DNA of 64,000 bases, taken from assembly GCF_001654455.1 (NCBI RefSeq), contig NZ_CP015772.1, positions 2,728,001 through 2,792,000 of the forward strand, in the 5' to 3' direction. This DNA comes from Niabella ginsenosidivorans. GTDB lineage: Bacteria > Bacteroidota > Bacteroidia > Chitinophagales > Chitinophagaceae. Positions 26,297-35,922 of the stretch are shown here, one piece after another; the stretch's first letter is position 1; each line of letters opens with the position of its first letter. The notes under the pieces are model-generated. The model was not told the origin of the DNA, did not search any database, and saw only the letters and a list, made by a program, of their open reading frames with translations. Both the position numbers and the translations under genes were made by a program.

Positions 26297-26454
26297 TCTG
26301 GTTCTTCCGGCAGGGTGCTGTACGGCCATATTCCCGTTATGGAATAACAGAGCAGCAGGAGCACGCTATTTTAAAAGCTCACCAAAAGTATGGTCAGCCT
26401 GAATTCTGACTAAATGCAGGCTCGTTACCCACGCTGGCCTGCCGGAACACCGGG
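26297..26454 (+). ncRNA. candidate structured RNA downstream of zapA (6S-like?)
   Basis: TTCCGGCAGG (26305-26314) pairs perfectly with CCTGCCGGAA (26438-26447) across 123 nt. The stem extends outward through CTGGT/ACCGG (26298-26302 with 26449-26453) after a small internal loop. Inside are smaller hairpins: CCATA/TATGG near 26326-26342 and AGCCTG/CAGGCT at 26396-26401 and 26417-26422. A long closing stem with a large, partly open middle is the shape of 6S RNA, which neighbours zapA in other bacteria. I cannot verify the family. No promoter or U-tract is obvious. The remaining gap to 26670 holds nothing I can support. Confidence 0.45.
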
Positions 26455-26670
26455 TCTTAAAGATCCTGCAAATGAGGGTACGCCTTTCTTCCCTTGAAAT
26501 TACATTTTAACCTGCAGCCCTTTCACCCGCGATCCCAGCGATAAAAATGCCAGCCCCCGGATCTGCCCCCATTACAATACATAAAAAAGTGCTAAATTGG
26601 GAAGGCAATCTATCGCTGCACTGCAAACCGCAGGAAGCATAGAACATTTCATCATTTAACGATTCCTCTT

Positions 26671-28023
26671 ATGCCTTCAAGAAGAAAATTTATCAAGCAA
26701 TGCACGTTAGCCACTACAGGAACCTACCTCACCGCTGTGGGTTTTACCGCCAGGAGCTATGCCAATATCCTTGGCGCCAATGACCGGGTGCGCATAGGGG
26801 TTGTAGGGTTTTCCGACCGTCACCGAAGTTCCCATATGCCCAGTTTTATGAATCACTGCAAAGAATTGAATTTCCAGGTAGTGGCTGTTTCTGATATCTG
26901 GAAATTACGTCGGGAGCAGGGAGTTTCAATGTGGAAAGAAAAAATGCAAAATGATGTCAGAAGTTTTCGAAATAACGAAGAAATGTATAACAGTAAAATG
27001 GTGGACGCGGTTTTTATCAGCACAGCCGATTTTCAGCATGCACTGCATACCATTGAAGCCGTTAAAGCCGGCTGCGATGCGTATGTAGAGAAGCCCTTTG
27101 CAGAAACCATGGAAGATAACAGGGCGGCTTATAAAGCGGTAAACGAATCCGGGAAAATTGTACAGATAGGGTCGCAGCGCCGTAGTGGCGCCAATTATCA
27201 GGCCGCCAATGATTTTATCAAATCAGGAAAGTTCGGGCCCATTACGATGGTGGAGCTCACGTGGAATGTGAATCAACCCGGCCGCTGGCGCCGGCCTGAA
27301 CTGCTGCAGGTATTAAAAGAAGAAGATACCGACTGGAAGCGTTTTTTAATGAACCGGCCCTTTGAAAAATTCGATCCCCGCATCTATCTGGAATATCGTC
27401 TGTTCTGGCCATACTCTTCCGGACTACCAGGTCAATGGATGAGTCATCAGATAGATACCGTGCACTGGTTCACCGGCCTCAAACATCCCCGGAGCGTAGT
27501 AGCCAATGGCGGCATTTATCAATGGAAGGATGGCCGACGCAATTGGGATACTATAATGGCAGCATTCGACTATGGACCTGCAGATGATCTGTCCAGCGGC
27601 TTTCAGGTAACATTTGGCTCCCGCATGCACAATGGCGATGAGCATCCGTCAGAAATATACTATTCCAACGGTGGCGAACTCAATTTAATCACCAATAAAA
27701 TATCTCCAAAGGGAGGGCTAACAGAAAAAATGGCCGCAGCCATGCATATGAAGGCCAACCTGCTGCCCAATATTGAGCTGCCCAATAATGAACAGGTGGT
27801 CGCATCAGCCAATACAGGCGGCGATATCTTAACCTCCAACCACATACGCAACTGGATGGAATGTGTACGCAGCCGCAAACAGCCTCATGCTCCTGTTGAA
27901 GCAGGCTATATGCATTCCATTGCAAATATTATGACAACCGCGGCATCCAGAACCGGGATGAAGGCGACTTTTGATGAAAAAACACAGGAAGTAATGGTTG
28001 GGGGGAAAATATTTCAATACTAA
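26671..28023 (+). CDS. Gfo/Idh/MocA family oxidoreductase with Tat-type signal
   Basis: 450 residues. The N-terminus has a twin-arginine signal (PSRRKFIKQCTLATTGTYLT), so the folded, cofactor-loaded enzyme is exported. The Rossmann start is VRIGVVGFSDRH. DAYVEKPFAETMEDNRAAY is the conserved EKP motif with the catalytic-region Lys. The C-terminal sheet domain includes SSGLPGQWMSHQIDTVHWF, with the His typical of this secreted Bacteroidota subgroup. Likely an NAD(P)-dependent sugar or sugar-derivative oxidoreductase in the periplasm. Substrate cannot be told. It stands alone and ends at a shared terminator. Confidence 0.92.
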   Translation: MPSRRKFIKQCTLATTGTYLTAVGFTARSYANILGANDRVRIGVVGFSDRHRSSHMPSFMNHCKELNFQVVAVSDIWKLRREQGVSMWKEKMQNDVRSFRNNEEMYNSKMVDAVFISTADFQHALHTIEAVKAGCDAYVEKPFAETMEDNRAAYKAVNESGKIVQIGSQRRSGANYQAANDFIKSGKFGPITMVELTWNVNQPGRWRRPELLQVLKEEDTDWKRFLMNRPFEKFDPRIYLEYRLFWPYSSGLPGQWMSHQIDTVHWFTGLKHPRSVVANGGIYQWKDGRRNWDTIMAAFDYGPADDLSSGFQVTFGSRMHNGDEHPSEIYYSNGGELNLITNKISPKGGLTEKMAAAMHMKANLLPNIELPNNEQVVASANTGGDILTSNHIRNWMECVRSRKQPHAPVEAGYMHSIANIMTTAASRTGMKATFDEKTQEVMVGGKIFQY

Positions 28024-28040
28024 TAAGCAATTGCATCAAT

Positions 28041-28080
28041 AAAAAGACCGGCGGGAGAAATTTTCTCCCGCCGGTCTTTT
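28041..28080. terminator. bidirectional intrinsic terminator
   Basis: GACCGGCGGGAGAAA and TTTCTCCCGCCGGTC form a perfect 15-bp GC-rich inverted repeat, flanked by AAAAA and TTTT. It serves both the oxidoreductase (plus) and the aquaporin (minus), whose stop codons lie 17 and 7 bp away. Confidence 0.93.
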
Positions 28081-28087
28081 ATGACGA

Positions 28088-28804
28088 TTATGCTGTTGCT
28101 TTTTTATCCGGCCGCTCCAACAGTATATTCCAAATCAATGCACTCAGTATAGCACCAATAATGGGGGCTACAATAAACAGCCATACCTGGCTCAATGCCG
28201 CTCCTCCTACTAAAACGGCTGGTCCTATACTTCTTGCAGGGTTCACAGACACTCCTGTAACGGGTATGCCTACAATATGGATCAGCACCAGCGATAAGCC
28301 AATGCTTAACCCGGCAAAACCACCATGGATATTTTTGCTGGAAGTAGCACCAAAAATAACCAGCAAAAAAATAAAGGTAAAGACCACTTCGGCAATAAAC
28401 CCGCTGACCATGGAATATTTTTGCGGTGAGAGCTCGCCGTATCCATCCTGGCCTAAACCTCCGGTATAATCTGCTTTACCACTGGCAATCACATAAAGCA
28501 ATGCTGCGCCAATGATCGCCCCAATGATCTGGGCTATGATATAATAAGCCGCTTCGCCGGCTTTCATACGGCCGGCAACCACCATACCTATTGAAATAGC
28601 CGGGTTTATATGGCAACCGGAAATATGACCGATCGCATAGGCCATTGCCACCACACTCAGCCCAAAGGCAAAAGCTATTCCCAGTAATCCTACGCCTGTA
28701 GTGCCGTCTGCACCGGCAATAACGGCACTTCCACAGCCCATAAGGACCAATACCATGGTGCCCAGCATTTCGGCAAAAAATTTTGATACAGTTGTTACTT
28801 TCAT
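28088..28804 (-). CDS. aqpZ: aquaporin Z-like channel
   Basis: 238 residues with six membrane segments and two NPA loops: GCHINPAISIG after the second segment and SVNPARSIGPA after the fifth. The N-terminal half starts FFAEMLGTMVLVLMGCGSAV, as in AqpZ. The Arg after the second NPA and the small residues around it fit a water-selective rather than glycerol channel, though only modelling would settle this. Located in the inner membrane, it equalises osmotic water flow. It is convergent with the oxidoreductase. Confidence 0.93.
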   Translation of the reverse strand: MKVTTVSKFFAEMLGTMVLVLMGCGSAVIAGADGTTGVGLLGIAFAFGLSVVAMAYAIGHISGCHINPAISIGMVVAGRMKAGEAAYYIIAQIIGAIIGAALLYVIASGKADYTGGLGQDGYGELSPQKYSMVSGFIAEVVFTFIFLLVIFGATSSKNIHGGFAGLSIGLSLVLIHIVGIPVTGVSVNPARSIGPAVLVGGAALSQVWLFIVAPIIGAILSALIWNILLERPDKKATA

Positions 28805-30025
28805 TTTAAATTAGTTTTACGTTTTTAACATAAGGAGCAATTATCCTAATAAAGTTAGGAAAAAGGAAGCAATAGCCGCTTTTACTTTCCGGCAGGGGCA
28901 CTAAAGGATGCATTGAACGATGGCCCGAGGCTACGCTTCTACATTCATTATTACACCAATTCCAGGTAATGCGTTGGTAAACTTTTCAATCCGGGAAAGC
29001 CATCGGCCCGTCCGAACGCCAGCCCGAAAGATTCATTCTGGCGGGGTTCATCCGAGCGGGCCCGTCCGCCCAGGATTCGGCCCCGTCAGTCCGGGCGGGC
29101 CTGATTTCATAGAACAACTGAGGGTGACCAAAAAGCCTGTTTATAGTAGATTGTCGTTCTGCCCGCCGGTAGGCGGATCAGCATTTATCGGCAATCAGAC
29201 GCCATTTTAGATGCTGAAATAATCCCGAATCTATCGGGATAGCCTGACAAAAGGGTCTTTTTGGTCAGCCCCGGGTTAAAACATCTCTGTGAAGCGTTGA
29301 TTGCCCTGGGGCCCGCCTACAGGAACAGCTACTCTGTATACACAACTTTTCTCTTCTATTACAAGGTTCGTGCAACAGTGATGTAAATTGTCTTAATTGA
29401 ATTACGGAGTTATTGAAACAATAACAGACCTTCAACTCCTCTATTTTCTTTTCAACCTTTTGTCGCCACAAAAGGTTGCCAAAAAGGCTTCGTCAAACGA
29501 ATGCCTCCGGCCGTTTGACTGCCCACGCACACGGACAACCACATGAAAAGTTATAGCTGGCCTTACTGAAAAGGTTCATTGAAGTACCTGCTGCCTGGCT
29601 GTTGTAGTTTCCTTACTGCGCTGCTTTTTTACGTACTCCTTTTATTTGATAAGAAAACATCCGTTGCGTAAAAAAGAGGCGCTATGAAGCCGGTTGGCTG
29701 CAGTAGTTTCAATTGTGTTCCGGAATCCGAACATTCGGATGAAAAACAAGAAAAAAGCAGCACATAATAATCAGAAACACTTATACCTGTTAGCAAAAGA
29801 TATGTATACAGGATAGCTACCGGAACAGGCAGGCACGATACGTTTCTTTAGTCCTGACAGCGATACACAAAAATCATGCTTCCGCTCTTAAATTCACGGC
29901 TATGGTGCGGACATAAACTACGGCTATGCCCCGGTCATAGTCTTCACTGACCGGAAGTGCAATTACTATTTTGATTCCGGTTTATTATGAACAGGAAAAA
30001 TCAATACTCCAATAAGAAGTTCAGG
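28805..30025. repeat. 1.2 kb gene-free stretch with clustered palindromes
   Basis: No credible gene on either strand. It holds several short repeats. 28990-29105 contains GC-rich motifs of the GGGCGGGCC type. CCCGCCggtaGGCGG lies near 29161-29175. ATCCCGA/TCGGGAT lies at 29222-29240. AACCTTTTGT/ACAAAAGGTT forms a perfect 10-bp hairpin at 29454-29477, and GTCAAACG/CGTTTGAC lies at 29492-29519. Such clusters are typical of decayed intergenic DNA in this phylum. Confidence 0.55.
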
Positions 30026-31558
30026 CTATTCTGACGCTGCCCGTACTTTTTTCAGCAGGGTTTTCAGTTGCAGCACCCGTTCCGGGTGTTTTGCAGCTAC
30101 GTTATTTTTTTCACCAGGATCCGTTTTCAAATCATAGAGCTGGTCTTCTTTACTGTACCCGGTTTCTATATTCACCCCTTCCATAAATGCCCGCCCGTTA
30201 GAAGGCGTCATGTATTTCCAGCCGTCCTTTAGAATGCACAGGGCATGGTTGGCCGGTTGCTCTATAATATATTCCCTGTCTGCAGTGCTTTTGCCCAGCA
30301 GGGCGGAAAGAGAATTCCGGCTGTCAGTAAACTCTTTTGCAGGAAGCGGTATGTGCAGGAGCGCCGCAAAAGAAGCCATCAGGTCCACCTGGCTGAACAG
30401 GGCTGCTGATGTTTTTCCGGCAGCAACCTGCTGCGGCCATCGTATAATAAACGGAACCCTTGTTCCCGCTTCAAATGCGCTGTATTTGCCACCCCGGTAA
30501 ATACCTCCGGGTTGATAATTTAACGAACGGGCAGTTGCTTCCGACTGATCCAGGTAGCCGTCATTCAACACGGGCCCGTTATCACTACTGAAAATAACAA
30601 GGGTATTGTTCAGCAGTCCCCGCTCCTGCAGCCCTTTCATAATAACGCCTACTGTATGATCCATTTCCAGGATCGCGTCCCCGCGGTAACCCAGCCCGCT
30701 TTTACCCTTGAACTCGGTACCGGGCATACGCGGCACATGAATGTTATGAATGGCATAATATAAAAAGAAGGGCTTCTGTTTTTTCAGGCTGTTATCAATA
30801 AAACGGAGCGCCTTGTTATTAAAAACATAACCCAGCTCCTCGTCCGTCCACTCACTGCGCTTCCCTCCCTTCATAAACCCGATACGGCCAATACCGTTTG
30901 TAATGTGCCCGTCATGGCCCTGGTTGGGATCATTAAGTATTTTCAGCAGTTCCGGGTGCTTTTTTCCCGTAAGTTCGCCCGGGAAGGGCTTTTGATAATT
31001 AACGGCGATCGGATCAGTTGCTTCCAACCCCAATGCCAACTGGTTTTCCATAAAGATCGTAGGCACGCGGTCTGCTGTTGCCGGAAAAATAAAAGAATAA
31101 TCAAAGCCCACTTCAGCCGGCCCCGGCGTCACTTTTTTATTCCAGTCAACCGGTGACTGGCTGCCCAGGCCCAGGTGCCATTTTCCCACAACGCCTGTTT
31201 CATAGCCCGCCTGCTGAAATACTTTTGGAAGCGTGGTAATATCCGTTGGAATGACGAGGTTGGCATCTCCGGGCAAAATATTGGTTCCATCTTTTCGCCA
31301 GGCATACCGCCCTGAAAGCAGGGAATAGCGCGAAGGCGTGCAGGTAGAAGCTGTAGCATGCGCATTGGAGAAATTAATGCCTTCCTGTGCCAGCCGGTCC
31401 ACATTAGGAGTGGCAATGGTGGTGGCGCCATTACAGCTCAGGTCGCCATAACCCAGGTCATCAGTATAAAGGATCAGTACATTGGGGTGTTGCTGTGCCC
31501 TGGAAAACAGGCAGCAGATGCATAACAACAACACTATACCAGCGGGCTTCTTTTTCAT
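30026..31558 (-). CDS. secreted sulfatase (arylsulfatase family)
   Basis: 510 residues with a signal peptide (GIVLLLCICCLFSRAQQ). Sulfatases remove sulfate esters from glycans or aryl compounds. The formylglycine motif CTPSR starts near residue 75 (ASTCTPSRYSLLSGRYAW), so the Cys is the site matured by an anaerobic or FGE-type enzyme. Metal ligands come from LYTDDLGYGDLSC and FSSDNGPV, and GKWHLG supplies the conserved Lys and His. Periplasmic or surface action on sulfated polysaccharides is likely. No SusC/D pair or maturase is in the window. It follows the BatA operon with a 304-bp gap. Confidence 0.93.
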   Translation of the reverse strand: MKKKPAGIVLLLCICCLFSRAQQHPNVLILYTDDLGYGDLSCNGATTIATPNVDRLAQEGINFSNAHATASTCTPSRYSLLSGRYAWRKDGTNILPGDANLVIPTDITTLPKVFQQAGYETGVVGKWHLGLGSQSPVDWNKKVTPGPAEVGFDYSFIFPATADRVPTIFMENQLALGLEATDPIAVNYQKPFPGELTGKKHPELLKILNDPNQGHDGHITNGIGRIGFMKGGKRSEWTDEELGYVFNNKALRFIDNSLKKQKPFFLYYAIHNIHVPRMPGTEFKGKSGLGYRGDAILEMDHTVGVIMKGLQERGLLNNTLVIFSSDNGPVLNDGYLDQSEATARSLNYQPGGIYRGGKYSAFEAGTRVPFIIRWPQQVAAGKTSAALFSQVDLMASFAALLHIPLPAKEFTDSRNSLSALLGKSTADREYIIEQPANHALCILKDGWKYMTPSNGRAFMEGVNIETGYSKEDQLYDLKTDPGEKNNVAAKHPERVLQLKTLLKKVRAASE

Positions 31559-31862
31559 TATAAAAGATATAGATAAATTATTGTTTGTTATAAAACGGGC
31601 TGCTTTTTTATCAGGTAATTAAAAAACAGTCCCCGGTTTAAAACCGGATACGGTCCATTAAAAATACATACATTTAGGATAGCAAACAAACCTTACAGGT
31701 GCTTATAGGAACAATATTACTGCTACCAGTTACATAACGTCTTGTATGCCTGGGACCGGATCATGCTTCAGCAGCAATACTCAGCAGCAATGCTATAACA
31801 GGGCCACAACAAAATAAAGCTCCGGTACAGTACAGCCTGATAATATTTGTACACAATTTATG
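31559..31862. other. gap between BatA and sulfatase genes
   Basis: No gene. CCGGTTTAAAACCGG (about 31634-31648) is a 15-nt palindrome of unknown role. Nothing resembles a -7/-33 promoter with confidence. Confidence 0.35.
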
Positions 31863-32861
31863 TTATGGGAACCCCTTAAATACCGTGTACCGCAAAACGA
31901 TCTCCAGGAATAAAAGTGCCAATGCGGCCAGCACCAACGGCAGAAACATTTCTTCCACCTGTTTGTAATGAACAATCTCCACTTTGGTCTTTTCCAGCTT
32001 ATCGATCTGGCTGTAAATAGACTGCAGGGAGTTTTTATCTACTGCATGATAATAACGGCCGCCTGTTTCGCCTGCGATCTTTTTCAGCAGGTCCTCATCT
32101 AAAAAGTTCCTGACACCGGATGCCATTTGCTCTTCAGTAAACTCGCTCACACCTAACCCTATACAATACACTCTTACGCCATTTGCTTTTGCTATTTCCA
32201 ATGCCATCTGCGGATCAATGATCCTTGTGGGCGGTGCATCCTCTTTTCCATCCGTTAACAGGATGATCACTTTTGTTTTGCTGTTCCCTTTCCGTATCCG
32301 GTTTACAGCGGTGGCCAGGCCTTCACCAATAAGCGTCCCGGGCTCAATGTACCCGCCGTCCATTACTTTAAGATCTTCCAGTTGCTGCAGCAAGGTGCTT
32401 TTATCAAAGGTCAGCGGTACCTTTGTAAATGCCTCACCCGAAAAAATGACAAGCCCAATGCGGTCTGTTGGTCTTTTTTTTACAAAATCGACCGCTACCT
32501 CTTTTGCCACCGTAAACCTCCTGGGCTTAACATCCTGCGTAAGCATGCTGCCACTTACATCCATTGCCAGCATTATGTCGATCCCCTCTCCTTCACTGCG
32601 TGTCATTTGCTGCTGGTGCTGCGGCCGGGCCAGGGCGGTGATCAGCAATGCGATTACCAGCAGCCGCAAAATAAAAGGCAAATGCCGGAACCTTGTTTTA
32701 AATGTTGGCGGCACCTTATAATTAACACTTGATGCCATTATAACGCCCCTGCCCGTTTTATCCTTTTGCAGGTATTGCCATACCAGCAAAGGAATAGTGG
32801 CCATGAAAATAAAATTCTCCGGCCAGATGAATGTTATATTTTGGAACCATTCGTAAATCAT
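31863..32861 (-). CDS. batA: VWA domain protein, BatA-like
   Basis: 332 residues: two N-terminal membrane segments, a von Willebrand A domain and a C-terminal membrane segment (LPLVLAALALLFLEIVL). The MIDAS metal site is intact: DIMLAMDVSGSMLTQDV (DxSxS), a Thr in EPGTLIGEG, and LTDGKEDAPP. BatA belongs to the aerotolerance (Bat) genes, thought to act with MoxR ATPases in envelope assembly or stress. It overlaps the preceding gene by 4 bp (ATGA), so translation is coupled. The usual BatB, BatC and BatD genes do not follow; a sulfatase does. Confidence 0.9.
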   Translation of the reverse strand: MIYEWFQNITFIWPENFIFMATIPLLVWQYLQKDKTGRGVIMASSVNYKVPPTFKTRFRHLPFILRLLVIALLITALARPQHQQQMTRSEGEGIDIMLAMDVSGSMLTQDVKPRRFTVAKEVAVDFVKKRPTDRIGLVIFSGEAFTKVPLTFDKSTLLQQLEDLKVMDGGYIEPGTLIGEGLATAVNRIRKGNSKTKVIILLTDGKEDAPPTRIIDPQMALEIAKANGVRVYCIGLGVSEFTEEQMASGVRNFLDEDLLKKIAGETGGRYYHAVDKNSLQSIYSQIDKLEKTKVEIVHYKQVEEMFLPLVLAALALLFLEIVLRYTVFKGFP

Positions 32862-33808
32862 TGCTGCTTTGTTGTTTCCTGCGCTTTGCTAAATACGGTT
32901 TCCGGATGCGGTTTCTGAACAGGATGCTTCGCCCCTGCTTCAACATGATCGATTGACTGATCAATTATTTTAAATGCTGATCCGGTCTCTGCATCCCCCG
33001 GGTCGTACTTTGCAAATTTTACCAGATCACAAAGAGACAGCACATTGCCGGTTTCTTTATACAATTCCTTATCGGAGAACAGGGGCCGTATCCTGGTGAT
33101 CAGGTCGCCGGAGGTCTGGTGCAAAGAATTCACGCCGGTACGCTCCAGAAGGTATGCCCTGAATATTTCAACCAGTCTTGCATAAACCCTGTTTTTAGCT
33201 ACACCGGAACGCTGCAGCTCCTTCAGCTGATGCTTTGCTTTTGCATAAGCTCCTTTAATAAGCGCTTCCTGTTTCCGGGGCTTTTTTTCTGCTGTAAGCC
33301 AGTATATGGCTACTGTAATCATTATAAGCAACAGCGCTGTAAGATACCACCACTGCTCTATTTTTTTGCTCAACCGGAAAGGCACAGTATGCACGTCCTG
33401 TATATCATGATAGGGCTGGCCGGGATCAAAAGGGCTGGTAAATACCACTTCCACAAAAAGGGCTTCTGTTTTTTTATCCGGGGTTAACGCAACCGGCGGA
33501 ATAACCCAGCGGCCGGAATCAAAGCTGGTTATGCGATAGTATTGTGAAGTAACCTGCACCCCATCCACCATTTCCCTTACAATGCTATCTTTTTTCAGGA
33601 ATTCAAAATGAGGCAGCGAATCTAAATGGAATTGTTCATTGCTGTCTTTGCCCGGCGCTCTTATTTCCAGTTTCAGCAGCAAGGGCTCCCCCAGCAGTAT
33701 CTTCTGTTTGTTTACCGATGCCCTCACCTCCGTTTCCTGTGCAAAGGCGGGTAATGCTACCAGCAGTAACACCGACACAACAACTATTCTTGCTCCCTTC
33801 TTAAACAT
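32858..33808 (-). CDS. BatD/DUF4381-like membrane protein of the bat operon
   Basis: 316 residues from ATG 33808; a GTG eight codons earlier overlaps the DUF58 gene. A signal peptide (VVVSVLLLVALPAFAQ) leads to a beta-rich periplasmic domain (SVNKQKILLGEPLLLKLEIR, as in BatD). One membrane segment follows (WWYLTALLLIMITVAIYWL), then a cytoplasmic helical tail with SGDLITRIRPLFSDKEL. The combination occurs at this operon position in many Bacteroidota. It sits 13 bp after the DUF58 gene and overlaps batA by 4 bp. Role inferred from the operon only. Confidence 0.8.
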   Translation of the reverse strand: MFKKGARIVVVSVLLLVALPAFAQETEVRASVNKQKILLGEPLLLKLEIRAPGKDSNEQFHLDSLPHFEFLKKDSIVREMVDGVQVTSQYYRITSFDSGRWVIPPVALTPDKKTEALFVEVVFTSPFDPGQPYHDIQDVHTVPFRLSKKIEQWWYLTALLLIMITVAIYWLTAEKKPRKQEALIKGAYAKAKHQLKELQRSGVAKNRVYARLVEIFRAYLLERTGVNSLHQTSGDLITRIRPLFSDKELYKETGNVLSLCDLVKFAKYDPGDAETGSAFKIIDQSIDHVEAGAKHPVQKPHPETVFSKAQETTKQQ

Positions 33809-33821
33809 TCCTGCACTCCCT

Positions 33822-34706
33822 TTAATTAACACTCCCTTTTACCCGGCTCCTGAAAAAACGCCGCAATACATTTATATAATCATCTCCTGTTTTTAAATGC
33901 AACAGATCACTGTTGGCCTTTTTAAATATATCTGCACAATAGGCTGTAACCCTGAAGAACTCCTCCTCATACCTCCTTCTTACATAGGCATTGCCGGAAT
34001 CAACCCATTGCACAGCCCCTGTTTCCGCGTCCATCAGCTGGATCAATCCTGCATCGGGCAGTTCTTTATCCATCCGGTCATATAATTTAATGCCGATCAC
34101 ATCATGCTTTTTGCCCGCAACCCGCAAAGCATCTTCATAATGCGCATCGATGAAATCACTTAATATAAACGCAATGCATCCCTGTTTTACAGAATTGGTT
34201 AAAAAGCGGATGGCGGTAGCGGTACTGGTGCCTCTTCCTGCAGGTTCCAGGCTCAGCATTTCCCGCACAATAAACAGGGCATGCTGCCTTCCTTTTTTGG
34301 GAGGCACATACAGTTCCACTTTATCGCTATAAAAAACAGCGCCAACCTTATCTGCATTGGCTACTGCCGAAAAAGCAAGCACAGCGGCTATTTCAGCCGC
34401 CAGGTCACGTTTACGCCCGTAAGAAGTTCCAAACAATTCACTGCGGCTGATATCAATCAGCAGCATCACGGTCAGCTCCCGTTCCTCCTCAAACACCTTG
34501 CTGTAAGGATGACCGATGCGGGCCGATACATTCCAGTCGATGAACCGCACATCATCGCCCGGCACATATTCCCTCACTTCTTTAAACGACATGCCTTTTC
34601 CCCTGAAAGCACTGTGGTACTCTCCGGAGAACAATTGTGTGGCCAGCTTCTTGCTCCGGATCTCCAGCTCCCGGACCTTTTTTAATATTTCTTCACGCGT
34701 TCTCAA
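33822..34706 (-). CDS. DUF58 domain protein
   Basis: 294 residues. The DUF58 signature VPGDDVRFIDWNVSARIG lies near residue 50. A VWA-like fold follows: LTVMLLIDISRSELFGT with a partial DxSxS, and FILSDFIDAHYEDALR. Cytoplasmic. DUF58 proteins nearly always follow a MoxR ATPase gene, as here (85 bp), and are thought to be its adaptor or substrate. Second gene of the moxR-bat operon. Confidence 0.92.
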   Translation of the reverse strand: MRTREEILKKVRELEIRSKKLATQLFSGEYHSAFRGKGMSFKEVREYVPGDDVRFIDWNVSARIGHPYSKVFEEERELTVMLLIDISRSELFGTSYGRKRDLAAEIAAVLAFSAVANADKVGAVFYSDKVELYVPPKKGRQHALFIVREMLSLEPAGRGTSTATAIRFLTNSVKQGCIAFILSDFIDAHYEDALRVAGKKHDVIGIKLYDRMDKELPDAGLIQLMDAETGAVQWVDSGNAYVRRRYEEEFFRVTAYCADIFKKANSDLLHLKTGDDYINVLRRFFRSRVKGSVN

Positions 34707-34791
34707 TACATTTTATTTTGTTTGAAAAACTGAGCCCTGAGTGATCAGGTTTTGGTCTTCTACTACCAATAACTCAACACTCAATTCTCAA

Positions 34792-35793
34792 TTACGGTAC
34801 ATTGACCGCTTTTAAAATTTCATCAATGATATTTTCGGCATTGATATTTTCTGCTTCTGCTTCGTACGTCAGCCCGATCCGGTGCCTTAATACATCATAG
34901 ATCACGGTACGGATATCCTCGGGTATTACAAAGCCCCGCCTGTTTAAAAACGCCTGCGCTTTGCCGGCCAGTGCCAGGTTAATGCTGCCACGCGGGGAAG
35001 CTCCATAGGAGATCAGCGGCGTCAGCTTACCCAACTGGTAACGCTCCGGGAAACGGGTAGCAAAAACAATATCCAGTATGTACTGTTCCACTTTCTCATC
35101 CAGATAAATATCCCTTACCAGCTCTTTTGCATTATTGATTTCTTCGATGCTTACTACCGGTTTTACGGGCTGCAATTTTTCCCCCTGTACGTTATATCTC
35201 AGGATCAGTTGTTCTTCCTGCATTTCCGGATAACGAACAATCACCTTCATAATAAAACGGTCTACCTGTGCTTCCGGCAGCGGATAGGTGCCTTCCTGCT
35301 CCAACGGGTTTTGTGTAGCCAGCACCAGAAAAGGATCATCCAATTTAAAGGTATTATCGCCGATGGTAACCTGCCGCTCCTGCATAGCCTCAAGCAAAGC
35401 AGACTGCACTTTTGCCGGTGCGCGGTTAATTTCATCTGCCAGGATAAAATTGGCAAAAACAGGCCCTTTCCGCACTACAAATTCGTTCTGTTGCTGGTTA
35501 TAGATCAGGGTACCGATAACGTCTGCCGGTAAGAGATCCGGCGTAAACTGTATACGGTTAAAGTTGGCATGGATGGCTGTGGCCAGTGATTTGATCGTTA
35601 ATGTTTTTGCCAGTCCCGGCACACCTTCCAGTAACACGTGCCCATTGCTCAGCAGGCCGATCAGCAACCGGTCCAACATATGGTTTTGCCCGATGATCAC
35701 ATGCCCTATTTCATGACGCAACGCATCTACAAAATAACCGGCCCCGTTTATTTGCTCATTCAATTGCCTTATTTCTTCTGCTGTTTTTGCCAT
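34792..35793 (-). CDS. MoxR-family AAA+ ATPase
   Basis: 333 residues. Walker A is LEGVPGLAKTLTIKS and Walker B is NFILADEINRAP. The sensor region LATQNPLEQEGTYPLPEAQ and the arginine-finger segment EAQVDRFIMKV are typical of MoxR. A C-terminal lid domain ends with VLRHRIGLTYEAEAE. MoxR ATPases act as chaperones for VWA proteins. This one heads the operon with DUF58, BatD-like and BatA proteins. Confidence 0.94.
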   Translation of the reverse strand: MAKTAEEIRQLNEQINGAGYFVDALRHEIGHVIIGQNHMLDRLLIGLLSNGHVLLEGVPGLAKTLTIKSLATAIHANFNRIQFTPDLLPADVIGTLIYNQQQNEFVVRKGPVFANFILADEINRAPAKVQSALLEAMQERQVTIGDNTFKLDDPFLVLATQNPLEQEGTYPLPEAQVDRFIMKVIVRYPEMQEEQLILRYNVQGEKLQPVKPVVSIEEINNAKELVRDIYLDEKVEQYILDIVFATRFPERYQLGKLTPLISYGASPRGSINLALAGKAQAFLNRRGFVIPEDIRTVIYDVLRHRIGLTYEAEAENINAENIIDEILKAVNVP

Positions 35794-35922
35794 ATCAATA
35801 ATTTCTGATTTCTAAATGCTGATACCTGATGTTTTTCAACCATTCATCCTGCAAATAACCTGCCGGAATAGCTTTTGCTCATCGTTTATAATGCATTATA
35901 CATTGTTAAATGTTACTATTGG

